A DNA stretch of 64,000 nt from Streptomyces colonosanans (lineage in GTDB: Bacteria > Actinomycetota > Actinomycetes > Streptomycetales > Streptomycetaceae): contig NZ_MLYP01000060.1 of the NCBI RefSeq assembly GCF_001866645.1, forward strand, positions 24,589 through 88,588. The letters run 5' to 3'. This document shows, one piece after another, positions 17,003 to 28,086 of the stretch (position 1 is its first letter; the number at the start of each line of letters is the position of its first letter). The notes under the pieces were generated by a model. The model saw only the letters and a program-made list of their open reading frames with translations. It was not told the origin of the DNA and did not search any database. The position numbers and the translations under genes were made by a program.

Positions 17003-17605
17003 ATGCCTCTCATTCCCGAGGAGCCTCACATTCACGAGAGTGCCCAGGGTCCCCGCGTCACTCCGGCCGCCGGCCGTACCGCGCCGACCCCCCGTCCTGT
17101 ACCCGGCCCCCGCCCCGCGGCCCCTGCGCGTCCCGGTCGTCCGGGGCCCGTCCGGCCGATGCCGGCTCAGCGCAGCTCGCGCGAGCCGGCGAAGCCGGAG
17201 CCGCCCGCTCCCACTGCAACCCCGCAGATCCAACTGATCCCGGCCTCCGTCGAGGGCGCGCTGGACGCCGCCGAGGAAGCCGTCGACCTGCTGCTGGAGT
17301 CCGGCCGTGCCCCCGCCGACGTGCTGGTGATCACCACCGGTGAGCAGCACCCGTGGGCCGCGCACGAGTTGTCCTTCGGCGAGGCCGCTTACTGGGCTCA
17401 GCACGATGCCGGTGACGACGTCTTCTACGCCGACGCCTCCGCCGTGTCGCGTGCCGTCGGCCGTCCGGTGGTCGTGGTCGCCGTCAACGGCGGCGTCGAA
17501 GCCGTCGCTGCCACGCTTCCGCAGGCACTCGGCCTGGCCGGTGCCCTGCTGATCGTCTGCGGTGATCCGAAGCAGATCAACTCGGTGCTGGGCGCGGGCG
17601 TCTGA
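17003..17605 (+). CDS. Conserved hypothetical protein with Pro-rich N-terminus
   Basis: A 200-residue protein in two parts: a disordered Pro/Arg/Ala-rich N-terminal half (about 10-75) and a folded C-terminal domain (about 80-200), ending LLIVCGDPKQINSVLGAGV. Segments such as GALDAAEEAVDLLLESGRAPADVLVITTGEQHPWAAHELSFGE resemble the fingers found in UvrD-like helicase C-terminal halves and their accessory proteins, but no Walker motifs are present. The ATG is preceded by GATAAGAAT and no ribosome binding site. I do not recognise a function; it sits among DNA-repair genes (rnhB, recQ). Confidence 0.7.
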   Translation: MPLIPEEPHIHESAQGPRVTPAAGRTAPTPRPVPGPRPAAPARPGRPGPVRPMPAQRSSREPAKPEPPAPTATPQIQLIPASVEGALDAAEEAVDLLLESGRAPADVLVITTGEQHPWAAHELSFGEAAYWAQHDAGDDVFYADASAVSRAVGRPVVVVAVNGGVEAVAATLPQALGLAGALLIVCGDPKQINSVLGAGV

Positions 17606-17946
17606 GCGGTCCGGTCCCGGACCGGCCGTGTCCCGGCCCCGCGCCGCAGGCCTGGAGCCTCGGGTTCGGGTCGCGGCTCGGAGTGGGTGAGGGTGCCGCT
17701 TCGGCGGCGCCTGTACGGCGGTTGCTCGGGCCCGTGTCTCGGCCGGCCCGACCGGGCGTGTGCGCGTCGACGGCTGGGCGCCGCGCATACCGGGCTGACG
17801 GGCCGTGCGCGTAGGGCACCGTGGGCGAACCGACCGTCGGCGTGCCCGCGCCCCCCCCGCGGTGCCTTGGCGTCGCCTTGCGGCGCGCGAGCCCTTCGGC
17901 GGCCGTACGCGACGGAGGCCGGGGCGGCCCCGCGAGGTCGCCGTGT
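17606..17946. other. Convergent gap, no gene seen; small hairpin
   Basis: The 341-bp gap between two converging hypothetical genes contains a short stem GGTCCGG-tc-CCGGACC at 17608-17623, a possible terminator of the plus-strand gene. The rest is very GC-rich with no supported ORF or regulatory motif. Confidence 0.5.
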
Positions 17947-18579
17947 TCAGCGGGCGGCGGCCCGGCGCAGTACCTCCGAGGCGGCGCCCCCGGCCTGCGG
18001 CAGCGGCGTTGGTGCTTCCGTCAGGCCGAACGCTTCCGGCGATGACATCGCATGGGGGCGGCGCCCACCGCGGCCCTCACCGAGGACCTGCCAACCGTCA
18101 CGCGTCAGCGTGATGTACGCACCGCACCGCAGCCCGTGCAGCGTGCATGCGTCGCGCAGACCCCACATCCACGCCCCGTCCTCCTCCGTCCAGTGCCTGT
18201 CGCCTTCACGGCAGTAGAGCAGCACGGCCGTGTGCACGGGCGTACGCCGCCGCAGATCGTGCGGGATGACCCGGCGCATCTGTGTGAGCAGCGCGTTGCG
18301 GAGCACCCAGCCGTCTGCCGGGGTGGGACGCCGGGTGAACGACGCGCTCGCCCGCAGCCGTTCGTCCGGATCCAGGACGGCCACGACGGCGGTGGAGGGC
18401 CGTGGCCGGTGACGGGCGTGCAGTCCGCTGACGACCTCCCGGGGATTGCGCAACAGCGGAATCCCGGCGTCTGCCCACTCCGCGGGCTCAAGCATCCGGG
18501 CCAGGGGAGTGGAAGCGGCGGACGGTTCGGTGGAGGCCGACCGGGATGCCACCGAGGACGGAGCGAATCCGAAGGTCAC
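17947..18579 (-). CDS. Conserved hypothetical protein (RadC/JAB-like fold possible)
   Basis: A 210-residue protein with GTG start after GGGAGGATC. The conserved core runs from about 45 to 165: PREVVSGLHARHRPRPSTAVVAVLD, then TPVHTAVLLYCREGDRHWTEEDGAWMWGLRDACTLHGL and RCGAYITLTRDGWQVL. The alternation of strands and the 'substrate-like' order recall RadC/JAB proteins, but the HxHx-Dx8 metal motif is not visible. It is upstream of, and divergent from nothing but, the helicase region; a DNA-metabolism role is only guessed from neighbours. Confidence 0.65.
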   Translation of the reverse strand: MTFGFAPSSVASRSASTEPSAASTPLARMLEPAEWADAGIPLLRNPREVVSGLHARHRPRPSTAVVAVLDPDERLRASASFTRRPTPADGWVLRNALLTQMRRVIPHDLRRRTPVHTAVLLYCREGDRHWTEEDGAWMWGLRDACTLHGLRCGAYITLTRDGWQVLGEGRGGRRPHAMSSPEAFGLTEAPTPLPQAGGAASEVLRRAAAR

Positions 18580-18802
18580 GATCCTCCCTTCGGCTACGCG
18601 CCCACACAGCGGGCGGGGTCGGACGTGGGGGAGCGCACACCGCAGCGGAGCCGCCGGATCACGGACGAGCCGTGCGGGGAACGGACCTCAATTCTTGCCG
18701 TCGAACTGGAATGCGGCAACGAGCAAGGAAGGCCGCCGACCGGTTTCTGGTGATGCGTGGCCATATCCCCTGTGCCACGCCGGCCCAGTGTGCTGGGACG
18801 GG

Positions 18803-21013
<2,211 letters not shown>

Positions 21014-21138
21014 GCAACCTGATCGGCCGGACATCGCGCGAACGAGCCCGCTCACCTGTGGACAACTCGTGGCGTGTCCATGGCTGTAGTTGTCCACAGG
21101 CGCAAGCGGAATTCCGTGATCCGCGAGATGGTCACGGC

Positions 21139-22833
21139 ATGACGAATCACGACGAAGCGGACGGCTTCTCCGGCATTGGTGAGACGGGCGCATCCGCACA
21201 CCATGGCGGCGAGCCCACCGCGTACACGGGACACGGCTCCTCGGCGGACCCCGGCAGCGAGCCCCAGGTCACGCTGCGCACCCCTGCCGAGCTGGCCGAC
21301 GCTCTGCCGTACCTGCTCGGGTACCGCCCCGAGGACAGCATCGTGCTGGTCGCGCTGCACGACCGGGAGAGACGAGGGAGCTTCGGCGGGCGAGCACGGC
21401 TCGGCATTCCGGCCCACGCCGACGACTGGTCGTCCGCGGCGCGGCAGTTGGTGCACGGGTTGGTGACCGGCAGCGAACGCAGAGGCGCCCACCCGCAGAG
21501 CATGGTCGCCTACCTCGTCCAGGAACCCGCGCGCGGGGAGACGGGGCGTGACGTCATGGAACGCCTCAGGCCGCTCGCTCAGGCGCTGCGCACAACCTGC
21601 GGCAGCCTCGACATTCCCGTCGTGGAGGCGCTGTGCATCTCCGACGGCCGCTACTGGTCGTACTGCTGCCCGGGCCCCGGCTGCTGCCCGGCCGCGGGGC
21701 GGCGGATGGGCCTGCCCGGCACCTCCGTCCTGGCCGCCGCCGCGACCTATGCAGGGCTTCAAGTGCGCGGCACCCTCAAGGAGTTCAGGGTGAGACTCAG
21801 TCCCTGGGAGACATCGGCCGCGCTCAACCAGGAGGTGGCGCTGGACGCCGCGAGCCTGGCACTCGTACCGAGGATCCTGGACGGCGACACCCGGGAGGAC
21901 GTCGCCGCGGAAACACTCGGGCTGGCCGAGCGGGTCATGGTGCGCCTCGCCGCGGCGCCTCCCGTGCCCGGCACGCTGCCGGCGGACCTTCGCGACGACG
22001 AACTGCTCGGTCATGACGAGGCGGCGGCCCTGATCCTCGGGCTGCAGGACCGCACGACACGCGACCGCGCCGCGGCGTGGATGGAGGGCGCGGAGGCGCC
22101 GGTGGCCCTGAGGCTGTGGCGTGCCCTGGCCCGCCGCTGCGTCGGATCGTACGGAGAGCATGCCGCGGCGCCTCTGACGCTCGCCGGATGGGTCGCCTGG
22201 TCGATCGGCGACGAACTCGAGGCCCGCGAAGCCCTCGCCATGGCCCTGGGCGCGGATCCCGGCTACCTCTTCGCCCGCCTCCTGCACCAGGCCTGCAATG
22301 AGGGCCTGGACCCGGAGTCCGTCCGCCGGTGCCTGCGGGCGGAGAGAGCGGATCGCGCGGGCCAGGAGCGCCCCGAAGAGGACGCACATGGCCCGTCGGC
22401 CGAGGGTGCCGACGCGCCGACTGCCACCGGGGACGAGCCCATGCCCGCTGAACCGCCGGCGGTGGCCACCGGCCGCGAGCCCATGCCGGACGGCCGCGCG
22501 GCAGTCGCCGAGAGCGTTGGGCCGCTGTCTGATGCCAACCCTGCCGCGATCGCCCCCGCCGCCCCGCCCTCCAGCCCGGGACAGGCCGGCGCCGCGGTGC
22601 GGTCGTGGCGCGCGGTTGCTCTTCCCCGACGGCATCGCAAGGCACGTCCACCGGTCGGCGGCAGCCGGCCGAGCCGCCGCTCGCCCAGAACGGCCGACGC
22701 CCGCCATCGGCGCCCCTCCGACGCCGCGACCACCGGCGAGAGGGGGCGGCTGACATCCGACGACGTGCCTGGCCGGCTCGGGACCCGCCGCGATTCCGGC
22801 CGGTCTGCGGGGGAGGAAGGAACCTGCGCGTGA
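21139..22833 (+). CDS. DUF4192 domain protein with long disordered tail
   Basis: Actinobacterial protein of unknown function, 564 residues. The DUF4192 domain occupies about 45-410: VTLRTPAELADALPYLLGYRPEDSIVLVAL near its start, then GRYWSYCCPGPGCCPAAGRRM (about 170-190, a Cys-rich segment typical of the family) and LHQACNEGLDPESVRRCLR at its end. The last 150 residues are Pro/Ala/Arg-rich, low complexity and probably disordered. ATG at 21139 is chosen because the upstream in-frame part overlaps the recQ promoter; the ribosome binding site is weak. The divergent recQ gene suggests a shared control region. Confidence 0.8.
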   Translation: MTNHDEADGFSGIGETGASAHHGGEPTAYTGHGSSADPGSEPQVTLRTPAELADALPYLLGYRPEDSIVLVALHDRERRGSFGGRARLGIPAHADDWSSAARQLVHGLVTGSERRGAHPQSMVAYLVQEPARGETGRDVMERLRPLAQALRTTCGSLDIPVVEALCISDGRYWSYCCPGPGCCPAAGRRMGLPGTSVLAAAATYAGLQVRGTLKEFRVRLSPWETSAALNQEVALDAASLALVPRILDGDTREDVAAETLGLAERVMVRLAAAPPVPGTLPADLRDDELLGHDEAAALILGLQDRTTRDRAAAWMEGAEAPVALRLWRALARRCVGSYGEHAAAPLTLAGWVAWSIGDELEAREALAMALGADPGYLFARLLHQACNEGLDPESVRRCLRAERADRAGQERPEEDAHGPSAEGADAPTATGDEPMPAEPPAVATGREPMPDGRAAVAESVGPLSDANPAAIAPAAPPSSPGQAGAAVRSWRAVALPRRHRKARPPVGGSRPSRRSPRTADARHRRPSDAATTGERGRLTSDDVPGRLGTRRDSGRSAGEEGTCA

Positions 22834-23026
22834 CCTGATTTTCCGACGCACCGCCGTTCGGTCGGCTTCCCCGGCCAGGAGCGTGACCCCGGGCGTGCCC
22901 GTTCCGTTCACCTGGGTGGCGGAACCCGTGCCCGGGTCGCGCCGCTACATCGCTTACGACCCGTTGGAGCCCCTCACCCGGCGCCGGGCGCGCCCCAGGC
23001 GCACCGAGCGCAGAGGAAGCCGCCTC

Positions 23027-25171
23027 ATGCCCCTGTCCACACTGCCCTTCGCCCATGACGGCGACCGACCTCCCCGCCACGGCCCGTCGGCGCCCACTTC
23101 GCCGACGGGTACCCCACCGGTTGCGGCCGGGGACCCGGGCCGATCACCGGCGCCCGCGCTGCCCGCCGACCGTCCGCAACTCTCCGGCCCGACCTGGCGC
23201 CATCTCCTCCCACGGCGCCGCTTCGTCGACCTGCCACCTACCCACGCCGCGCTGATCTGCGTCGCCCTGCCCGGACTGGCGATCTCCACGGACCAGGGGC
23301 AGTTGACGGGGCGAGGTCTGGAGGGGTTCTACCACGCGGGCCGGCGCATGCTCTCCCGCTGCCGGCTGCGGGTGGCGGGCCGGGAGCCGCTCGCCGTACA
23401 GGCCCGGATGATCGCCGCCGACCGCGCCCGCTTCGTGGGGACGGTACACGCGTCCCCCGATGCCGGCCCGGATCCGGACGTCGTCGTGGAACGCATCCGA
23501 CGCGCGGACGGGACGGAGCTGATCATCCTGCACAGCGCGGCCCCGCGCCCCCTGCGCCTGCCCGTGGAGGTGGCCCTCGGCACGGACCTCGCGGAGCTGG
23601 GTGCGATCGCCTCGGGCAGTACGGGGCCCGAACTCGCCGCCAGCGTCCACGACTCCGGGCTGCGCTGGTCCTGCCGGACGGGCGACTGTACGGTCACGGC
23701 CCACCCGCCGCCCGCCGACGCCCTCGCCTCAGCCGGACTCCTGCGCTGGCAGTTGGAGCTGCCACCCGGGGGGAGGCGGAGCCTGGAACTGCGGGTGCGG
23801 CAGAAAGGGACCGGTCGCGTCAGAACGGTGGGCCGTCGCGTCAGAAGTCCGTTCGCACCGGCCGTGGCCACCGGAGACGATCCCAGGGTCCAGCCGTTGC
23901 TGCGCACCTGCGTCGAGGACCTCCACGCCCTGCTGCTGCGCGACCCCGTCAACCCCACCGACACCCATCTCGCGGCAGGGGCACCGTGGCGCTGCGGACC
24001 GGCGCCCGCCGAGGCCCTGGCGGCGGCACGGATAACGCTGCCGCTCGGCACCCGGCTGGCCGTCGGCACGTTGCGGATCCTGGCCCGCACCCAACTCGGC
24101 GGTCCAGGACGGGAATCGGGCATGATCCCGGGGCCTCGGCGGGACGCCGGCGCACACCTCCCGCCGGGTTGCACGGGCACCGAGGCCACCCTGTTGTTCC
24201 CGGTGCTCCTCGCGGAGGCCCGACGGTGGGGACTGCCGGAACGGAAGGCGGAGGAACTGCTGCCCGCGGCCGAGCACTGCCTGCGGTGGCTGCGCATCAC
24301 CGTCGGTGATGGCGTCTACCTTTGCGACCCGCAGCCGGGCGGGCCGCAGCGCTGCGAGATCCAGGCGTACGCCCACCGGGCCGCCCTCCTCGGCGCCGAC
24401 CTGCTCGACGCCTACGGGCGCCCGGGCGCATCGGAGCTGCGCCAGTGGGCGCAGGCATTGCGCGACGCGTTCGGCGAGGACTTCTGGATCGAGGACCCCT
24501 CGGGCGGCAGACCGGCGGCCGCCCGTACCCGGGACGGACGTCTCGTGCCGCACCTCGGCGCGGGTGCCGCCCACCTTCTCGACACGGGCCTGCTCGGTTC
24601 CGGCACCCTGGCGCCCGGCCTGCTCGACAAGGCGCGGACCGAGCAACTCGCCAGGCTGCTCGGGGGAACGGCCGCGGACTCGGGCTGGGGACTGCGGGGG
24701 CTGAGCGCCACCGAGGCGGCGTACAACCCGTTCGGACACCGCAGTGGGGCCGTGCGGATCCAGGAGACGGCGGTCGCCGTCGCGGGACTGGCCGCCGCGG
24801 GTCACGAGAGGGAGGCGAGCGGACTGCTGCAGGGGATGCTGGCGGCGGCGGAGGCGTTCGATTACCGGCTGCCCGAGATGTTCGCGGGCGAGCCGCGCAC
24901 GAAGGGCAGTGACCCGGTGGCGCATCCGGCGGCCTGCCGCCCCGCCGCCACGGCGGCCGCCGCCGGCGTGCTGCTTCTCACCGCGCTCGCCGGCATCCGC
25001 CCGGACGCCCCGGCGAAAACGGTGACCCTGCGTCCGATGCGCACCGCCCCGCTCGGCGAGATTGTCCTGACGGGACTGAGGCTCGCCGGAGCTCCCTTCT
25101 CCGTGCGCGTCGGCCGGATCGGCCTTGCCATGGTGGAGGAGGCGGCCGACGGACTGCAGCTGGGGGTGTGA
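23027..25171 (+). CDS. Glycogen debranching-type protein (amylo-alpha-1,6-glucosidase family)
   Basis: A 714-residue protein of the GDE N-bis/amylo-alpha-1,6-glucosidase group. The N-terminal beta-rich domain (about 60-290) contains RMLSRCRLRVAGREPLAVQARM; the C-terminal (alpha/alpha)6 barrel (about 320-680) contains FPVLLAEARRWGLPERKAEELLPAAEHCLRWLR, WAQALRDAFGEDFWIED and RLPEMFAGEPR, the last resembling the catalytic-acid region. ATG at 23027 follows GAGGAA by 8 nt and is preferred to the upstream GTG at 22883. The true substrate could be glycogen or another alpha-glucan; sugar-binding residues were not checked individually. Confidence 0.78.
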   Translation: MPLSTLPFAHDGDRPPRHGPSAPTSPTGTPPVAAGDPGRSPAPALPADRPQLSGPTWRHLLPRRRFVDLPPTHAALICVALPGLAISTDQGQLTGRGLEGFYHAGRRMLSRCRLRVAGREPLAVQARMIAADRARFVGTVHASPDAGPDPDVVVERIRRADGTELIILHSAAPRPLRLPVEVALGTDLAELGAIASGSTGPELAASVHDSGLRWSCRTGDCTVTAHPPPADALASAGLLRWQLELPPGGRRSLELRVRQKGTGRVRTVGRRVRSPFAPAVATGDDPRVQPLLRTCVEDLHALLLRDPVNPTDTHLAAGAPWRCGPAPAEALAAARITLPLGTRLAVGTLRILARTQLGGPGRESGMIPGPRRDAGAHLPPGCTGTEATLLFPVLLAEARRWGLPERKAEELLPAAEHCLRWLRITVGDGVYLCDPQPGGPQRCEIQAYAHRAALLGADLLDAYGRPGASELRQWAQALRDAFGEDFWIEDPSGGRPAAARTRDGRLVPHLGAGAAHLLDTGLLGSGTLAPGLLDKARTEQLARLLGGTAADSGWGLRGLSATEAAYNPFGHRSGAVRIQETAVAVAGLAAAGHEREASGLLQGMLAAAEAFDYRLPEMFAGEPRTKGSDPVAHPAACRPAATAAAAGVLLLTALAGIRPDAPAKTVTLRPMRTAPLGEIVLTGLRLAGAPFSVRVGRIGLAMVEEAADGLQLGV

Positions 25172-25274
25172 TCCCGGGTGAAGGGATGGAGGACTGTGGA
25201 CGGCGGCCGGTGATGAGACCCGTATCGGACAGAAGTGGATCAGCGGTCGAAGCAGTTGGCGAAGGGAGTGTTTA

Positions 25275-25296
25275 TCGTCAGGCAGACGACTATGAT
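25275..25296 (+). promoter_or_regulatory. Promoter and putative operator of the Nudix regulator gene
   Basis: TCGTC-AGGCA-GACGA (25275-25289) is a perfect 5-bp inverted repeat with 5-bp centre, directly followed by TATGAT (25291-25296), a good -10 hexamer 6 nt before the ATG at 25303. A dyad between -35 and -10 is where an autorepressor would bind. Confidence 0.55.
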
Positions 25297-25302
25297 CGCG
25301 GC

Positions 25303-26061
25303 ATGCCCTACGACCCGTCAGCCTTTCCGTCCTTCGCTGTCACCGTGGACCTGGTCGTGCTGACCGTGCGCCGCCATGCCCTGTGCGCGCTGGCGGTGCG
25401 AAGGGGCGAGCCTCCCTTCCAGGGGCGGTGGGCGCTTCCCGGCGGCTTCGTACGGGCCGACGAGGACCTGGCGCAGGCCGCGGCGCGCGAGCTTGCAGAG
25501 GAGACGGGGCTGAGCGCCCACGACCCGTCCGCACCGGCGCAGGACAACGGCGCCCATCTGGAGCAGCTGGCCACCTACGGAGACCCGCAGCGCGACCCGC
25601 GGATGAGGGTGGTCAGCGTCGCCCATCTGGCGCTCGCCCCCGACCTGCCCGCGCCCCGGCCCGGCAGTGACGCCGACAGTGCGCGCTGGGCACCCGTGGA
25701 GGAGCTGCTCCAGCAGGGAGGGTACGGCAGGGACGGGGAGCAGGCGGCGCCGCTCGCCTTCGATCACGCACAGATCCTGGCGGACGGTGTCGAGCGCGCT
25801 CGCTCCAAGATCGAGTACTCGTCGCTGGCCACGGCCTTCTGCCCACCCGAGTTCACTGTCGGCGAGCTGCGCCGGGTCTACGAGGCCGTATGGGGCGTCG
25901 CGCTCGACCCGCGCAACTTCCACCGCAAGGTGACCGGCACCCCCGGCTTCCTTGTTCCCACGGGCGGTACGACGACCCGGCAGGGCGGCCGCCCCGCGCA
26001 GCTCTTCCGCGCGGGCGGCGCCACGCTGCTCAACCCGCCGATGCTGCGCCCCGAGGTCTGA
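25303..26061 (+). CDS. Nudix hydrolase-winged helix regulator (NrtR-like)
   Basis: A 252-residue two-domain protein. The Nudix domain (about 8-150) contains the box GFVRADEDLAQAAARELAEETGL fitting G-x5-E-x7-R-E-U-x-E-E-x-G-U. The C-terminal part (about 165-245), with YSSLATAFCPPEFTVGELRRVYEAVWG and NFHRKVTGTPGFLVPTG, matches the winged-helix domain of NrtR-type regulators that sense ADP-ribose or related nucleotides and repress NAD metabolism genes. The intact Nudix box suggests hydrolysis may be retained. ATG at 25303 is chosen because TATGAT lies 6 nt upstream, giving a leaderless transcript; a longer GTG start at 25168 is unlikely. No NAD gene is adjacent. Confidence 0.85.
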   Translation: MPYDPSAFPSFAVTVDLVVLTVRRHALCALAVRRGEPPFQGRWALPGGFVRADEDLAQAAARELAEETGLSAHDPSAPAQDNGAHLEQLATYGDPQRDPRMRVVSVAHLALAPDLPAPRPGSDADSARWAPVEELLQQGGYGRDGEQAAPLAFDHAQILADGVERARSKIEYSSLATAFCPPEFTVGELRRVYEAVWGVALDPRNFHRKVTGTPGFLVPTGGTTTRQGGRPAQLFRAGGATLLNPPMLRPEV

Positions 26062-26186
26062 CCATCGAACGGACGCGGACCGGACGGGGGGCCGACCCGA
26101 ACAGACGTCCGAACGGGGAGTATGTCGGCGCCCGGCCACCCTCAGGGTGACCGAAAAAGTGGATATATCGCGCTATCTTACTTCGG

Positions 26187-27923
26187 GTGATCCAGGCGAT
26201 CGGACTGACCAGCATCTCCCGTAAGGACCTTCCGCCCGCCGTCGACGACGTGTCCTTCGAGGCGCACGCAAGCCGCGTCACCGCGCTCCTCGGGGCTTGT
26301 GGCGCGGGTAAGACGACGGTGCTCAGGCTCATGCTCGAACTCCAACAGGGCCGGGGCCTCACCTGCTTCCGAGGGCGTCCGCTGCACCGCATCGCCCGCC
26401 CCGCGCAAGAGGTGGGCGCCCTCCTCGGAGACGTCCCCGGTCATCCCGCTCACACGGTCCGCGAACATCTGCGCATGCTGTCCGCAGCTGTGGGCGTGTC
26501 CGTCCGCCGGGCTGACGAAGTCCTCGAAGCGGTCGGGCTCGGCAGTCTGCGCGACGAGCGACTGGGCACCCTCTCGCGCGACACGGACCGCCGCCTCGGG
26601 CTCGCCGGCGCCCTGCTCGCCGATCCGCACACGCTCGTCCTCGACGACCCGGCCCACGGTCTCTCCGCCCGTGAGGGTCGCTGGTTGCATGGCATGCTGC
26701 GCGCGCACGCCGCCCAGGGCGGCACCGTGCTGTTCGCCACGAGAGACCCCAAGGAGGCCGCACGCACCGCCGACCGTGTCCTCACGCTCGACAACGGCCG
26801 GATCGTCGCCGATCAGGAGACCGCCGACTTCGCCCGCACCCGGCTGCGGCCGCGCGTCACCGTCCGCAGCCCGCACGCCGTCCGCCTCGGCACTCTGCTC
26901 GCCAACGAGGGCAGTGCGGCCCAGCGTTCGGTGGAGGTCGTCCACGAGGCAGGCAACCGGCTGTCGGTGTACGGCAGTACGTGCGCCGATGTCGGCGAGA
27001 CCGCGTTTCGAAACGGCGTCCTCGTGCATCAACTGACCGACGAAATCGGCGATATGGGGCCGCGTGCGGGTGCCGCGGCGGCCCCGCCGCGCCCCGGCGA
27101 GGCCCTGGAACCGGGCGGCCCGTCCTCGCTGCCACCGCCCATCGGCGTCCGACCTGCCCCCGGTCCGCTGCGCCCGCTGCGCTACGAGGTGCGCCGCGCC
27201 ACCGGAACCGGGACGGGATACCGCACCGCGGCCGCCGTACTTGTCATCTCCGCCCTCGCCTGCCTGCTTCTCGCCCGCATCGGGCACACACCGCAGCACC
27301 GTCTGCTGGCGGCCTGGCCGCGCGAGCTCCCGCTGCCGCCCGCGGCGCTCGGTGCAGGACTGCTCGGCGCCCACACCTTCGGTGACGAGTTCCGCCACCC
27401 CGTTCTGGCGGGGCCCCGGGGCGACGTCCCCCGCAGCCTGGGGCTGCTTGCCGCGAAACTCCTCGTCGCCGGGTTCGCCGCGGTGACGCTGGCGCTGCTC
27501 GCGGCCGGCGGTGATCTCGGGCTGCTCTACCTCCTCCGCGGACGCGAACTCGCCGAGGTTCCCGCCGACTGGCCTTTTTTCGCCGCGAGTTGGTTCGGGC
27601 TGCTCGTGGGGTGCGCCTGGGCCGGTGTTCTGGCCGCCGGTATCTTCCGGTCCACGTCCGCCGGGCTCGCCGCGGTGCTCGCGGTGCCCGTCCTGGTCGT
27701 TCCGCTTGTACAGAAGGCATGGGGGCAATCCCTTCGGGCCGCGGCGGACTTCAGCGCGCGGATGCACGGGCCCGCACCGCTGCGGTGGCCCTTCGCAGGG
27801 GAGCGTTGTCTGGCTTTCCTGGCGCGCGTGATCGCCCAACCTGTGGGCAGCGCACTGGCATTGTCCGTGACCGCGCTGCTGTGCGCGTATCTGCTCGCAA
27901 CCCTGCGCAGCAGGGCCCGATGA
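26187..27923 (+). CDS. ABC transporter, ATPase and permease in one chain
   Basis: A 578-residue protein with an N-terminal ATPase domain (1 to about 220) and a C-terminal membrane part (about 345-575) with some six hydrophobic segments. Walker A is GACGAGKTT (36-44). The signature is degenerate: LSRDTDRRLGLAGALL in place of LSGGQ. Walker B reads TLVLDDP, with Asp where the catalytic Glu is expected. Order and length fit a half-transporter with NBD first, but ATP hydrolysis may be weak or absent. GTG start preceded by TATCTT and no ribosome binding site, so leaderless. It lies directly upstream of whiH; a link to development is only positional. Confidence 0.82.
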   Translation: MIQAIGLTSISRKDLPPAVDDVSFEAHASRVTALLGACGAGKTTVLRLMLELQQGRGLTCFRGRPLHRIARPAQEVGALLGDVPGHPAHTVREHLRMLSAAVGVSVRRADEVLEAVGLGSLRDERLGTLSRDTDRRLGLAGALLADPHTLVLDDPAHGLSAREGRWLHGMLRAHAAQGGTVLFATRDPKEAARTADRVLTLDNGRIVADQETADFARTRLRPRVTVRSPHAVRLGTLLANEGSAAQRSVEVVHEAGNRLSVYGSTCADVGETAFRNGVLVHQLTDEIGDMGPRAGAAAAPPRPGEALEPGGPSSLPPPIGVRPAPGPLRPLRYEVRRATGTGTGYRTAAAVLVISALACLLLARIGHTPQHRLLAAWPRELPLPPAALGAGLLGAHTFGDEFRHPVLAGPRGDVPRSLGLLAAKLLVAGFAAVTLALLAAGGDLGLLYLLRGRELAEVPADWPFFAASWFGLLVGCAWAGVLAAGIFRSTSAGLAAVLAVPVLVVPLVQKAWGQSLRAAADFSARMHGPAPLRWPFAGERCLAFLARVIAQPVGSALALSVTALLCAYLLATLRSRAR

Positions 27924-27967
27924 CGACCATCCGTACGCATCCGGTCCCCTCATGTGCACAACTCCCC

Positions 27968-27994
27968 CGAAGCGCGCTCACTTCTTTCCGATAA
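27968..27994 (+). promoter_or_regulatory. Putative WhiG-dependent whiH promoter
   Basis: TCCGATAA at 27987-27994 matches the -10 GCCGATAA of WhiG (flagellar-type) sigma promoters at 7 of 8 positions. Fifteen bp upstream, CGAA (27968-27971) stands for the TAAA -35. whiH is an established target of sigma WhiG in S. coelicolor, which supports the call. The leader would be about 85 nt. Confidence 0.7.
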
Positions 27995-28086
27995 GGCGTC
28001 AATTGCGGCGCAGTGAGCGATCACCCTTTCGTGTGCTTTTCACCAAAGACCTCAAGGGAGTTGGAGGCGGCGCCGACAAAGGATCC

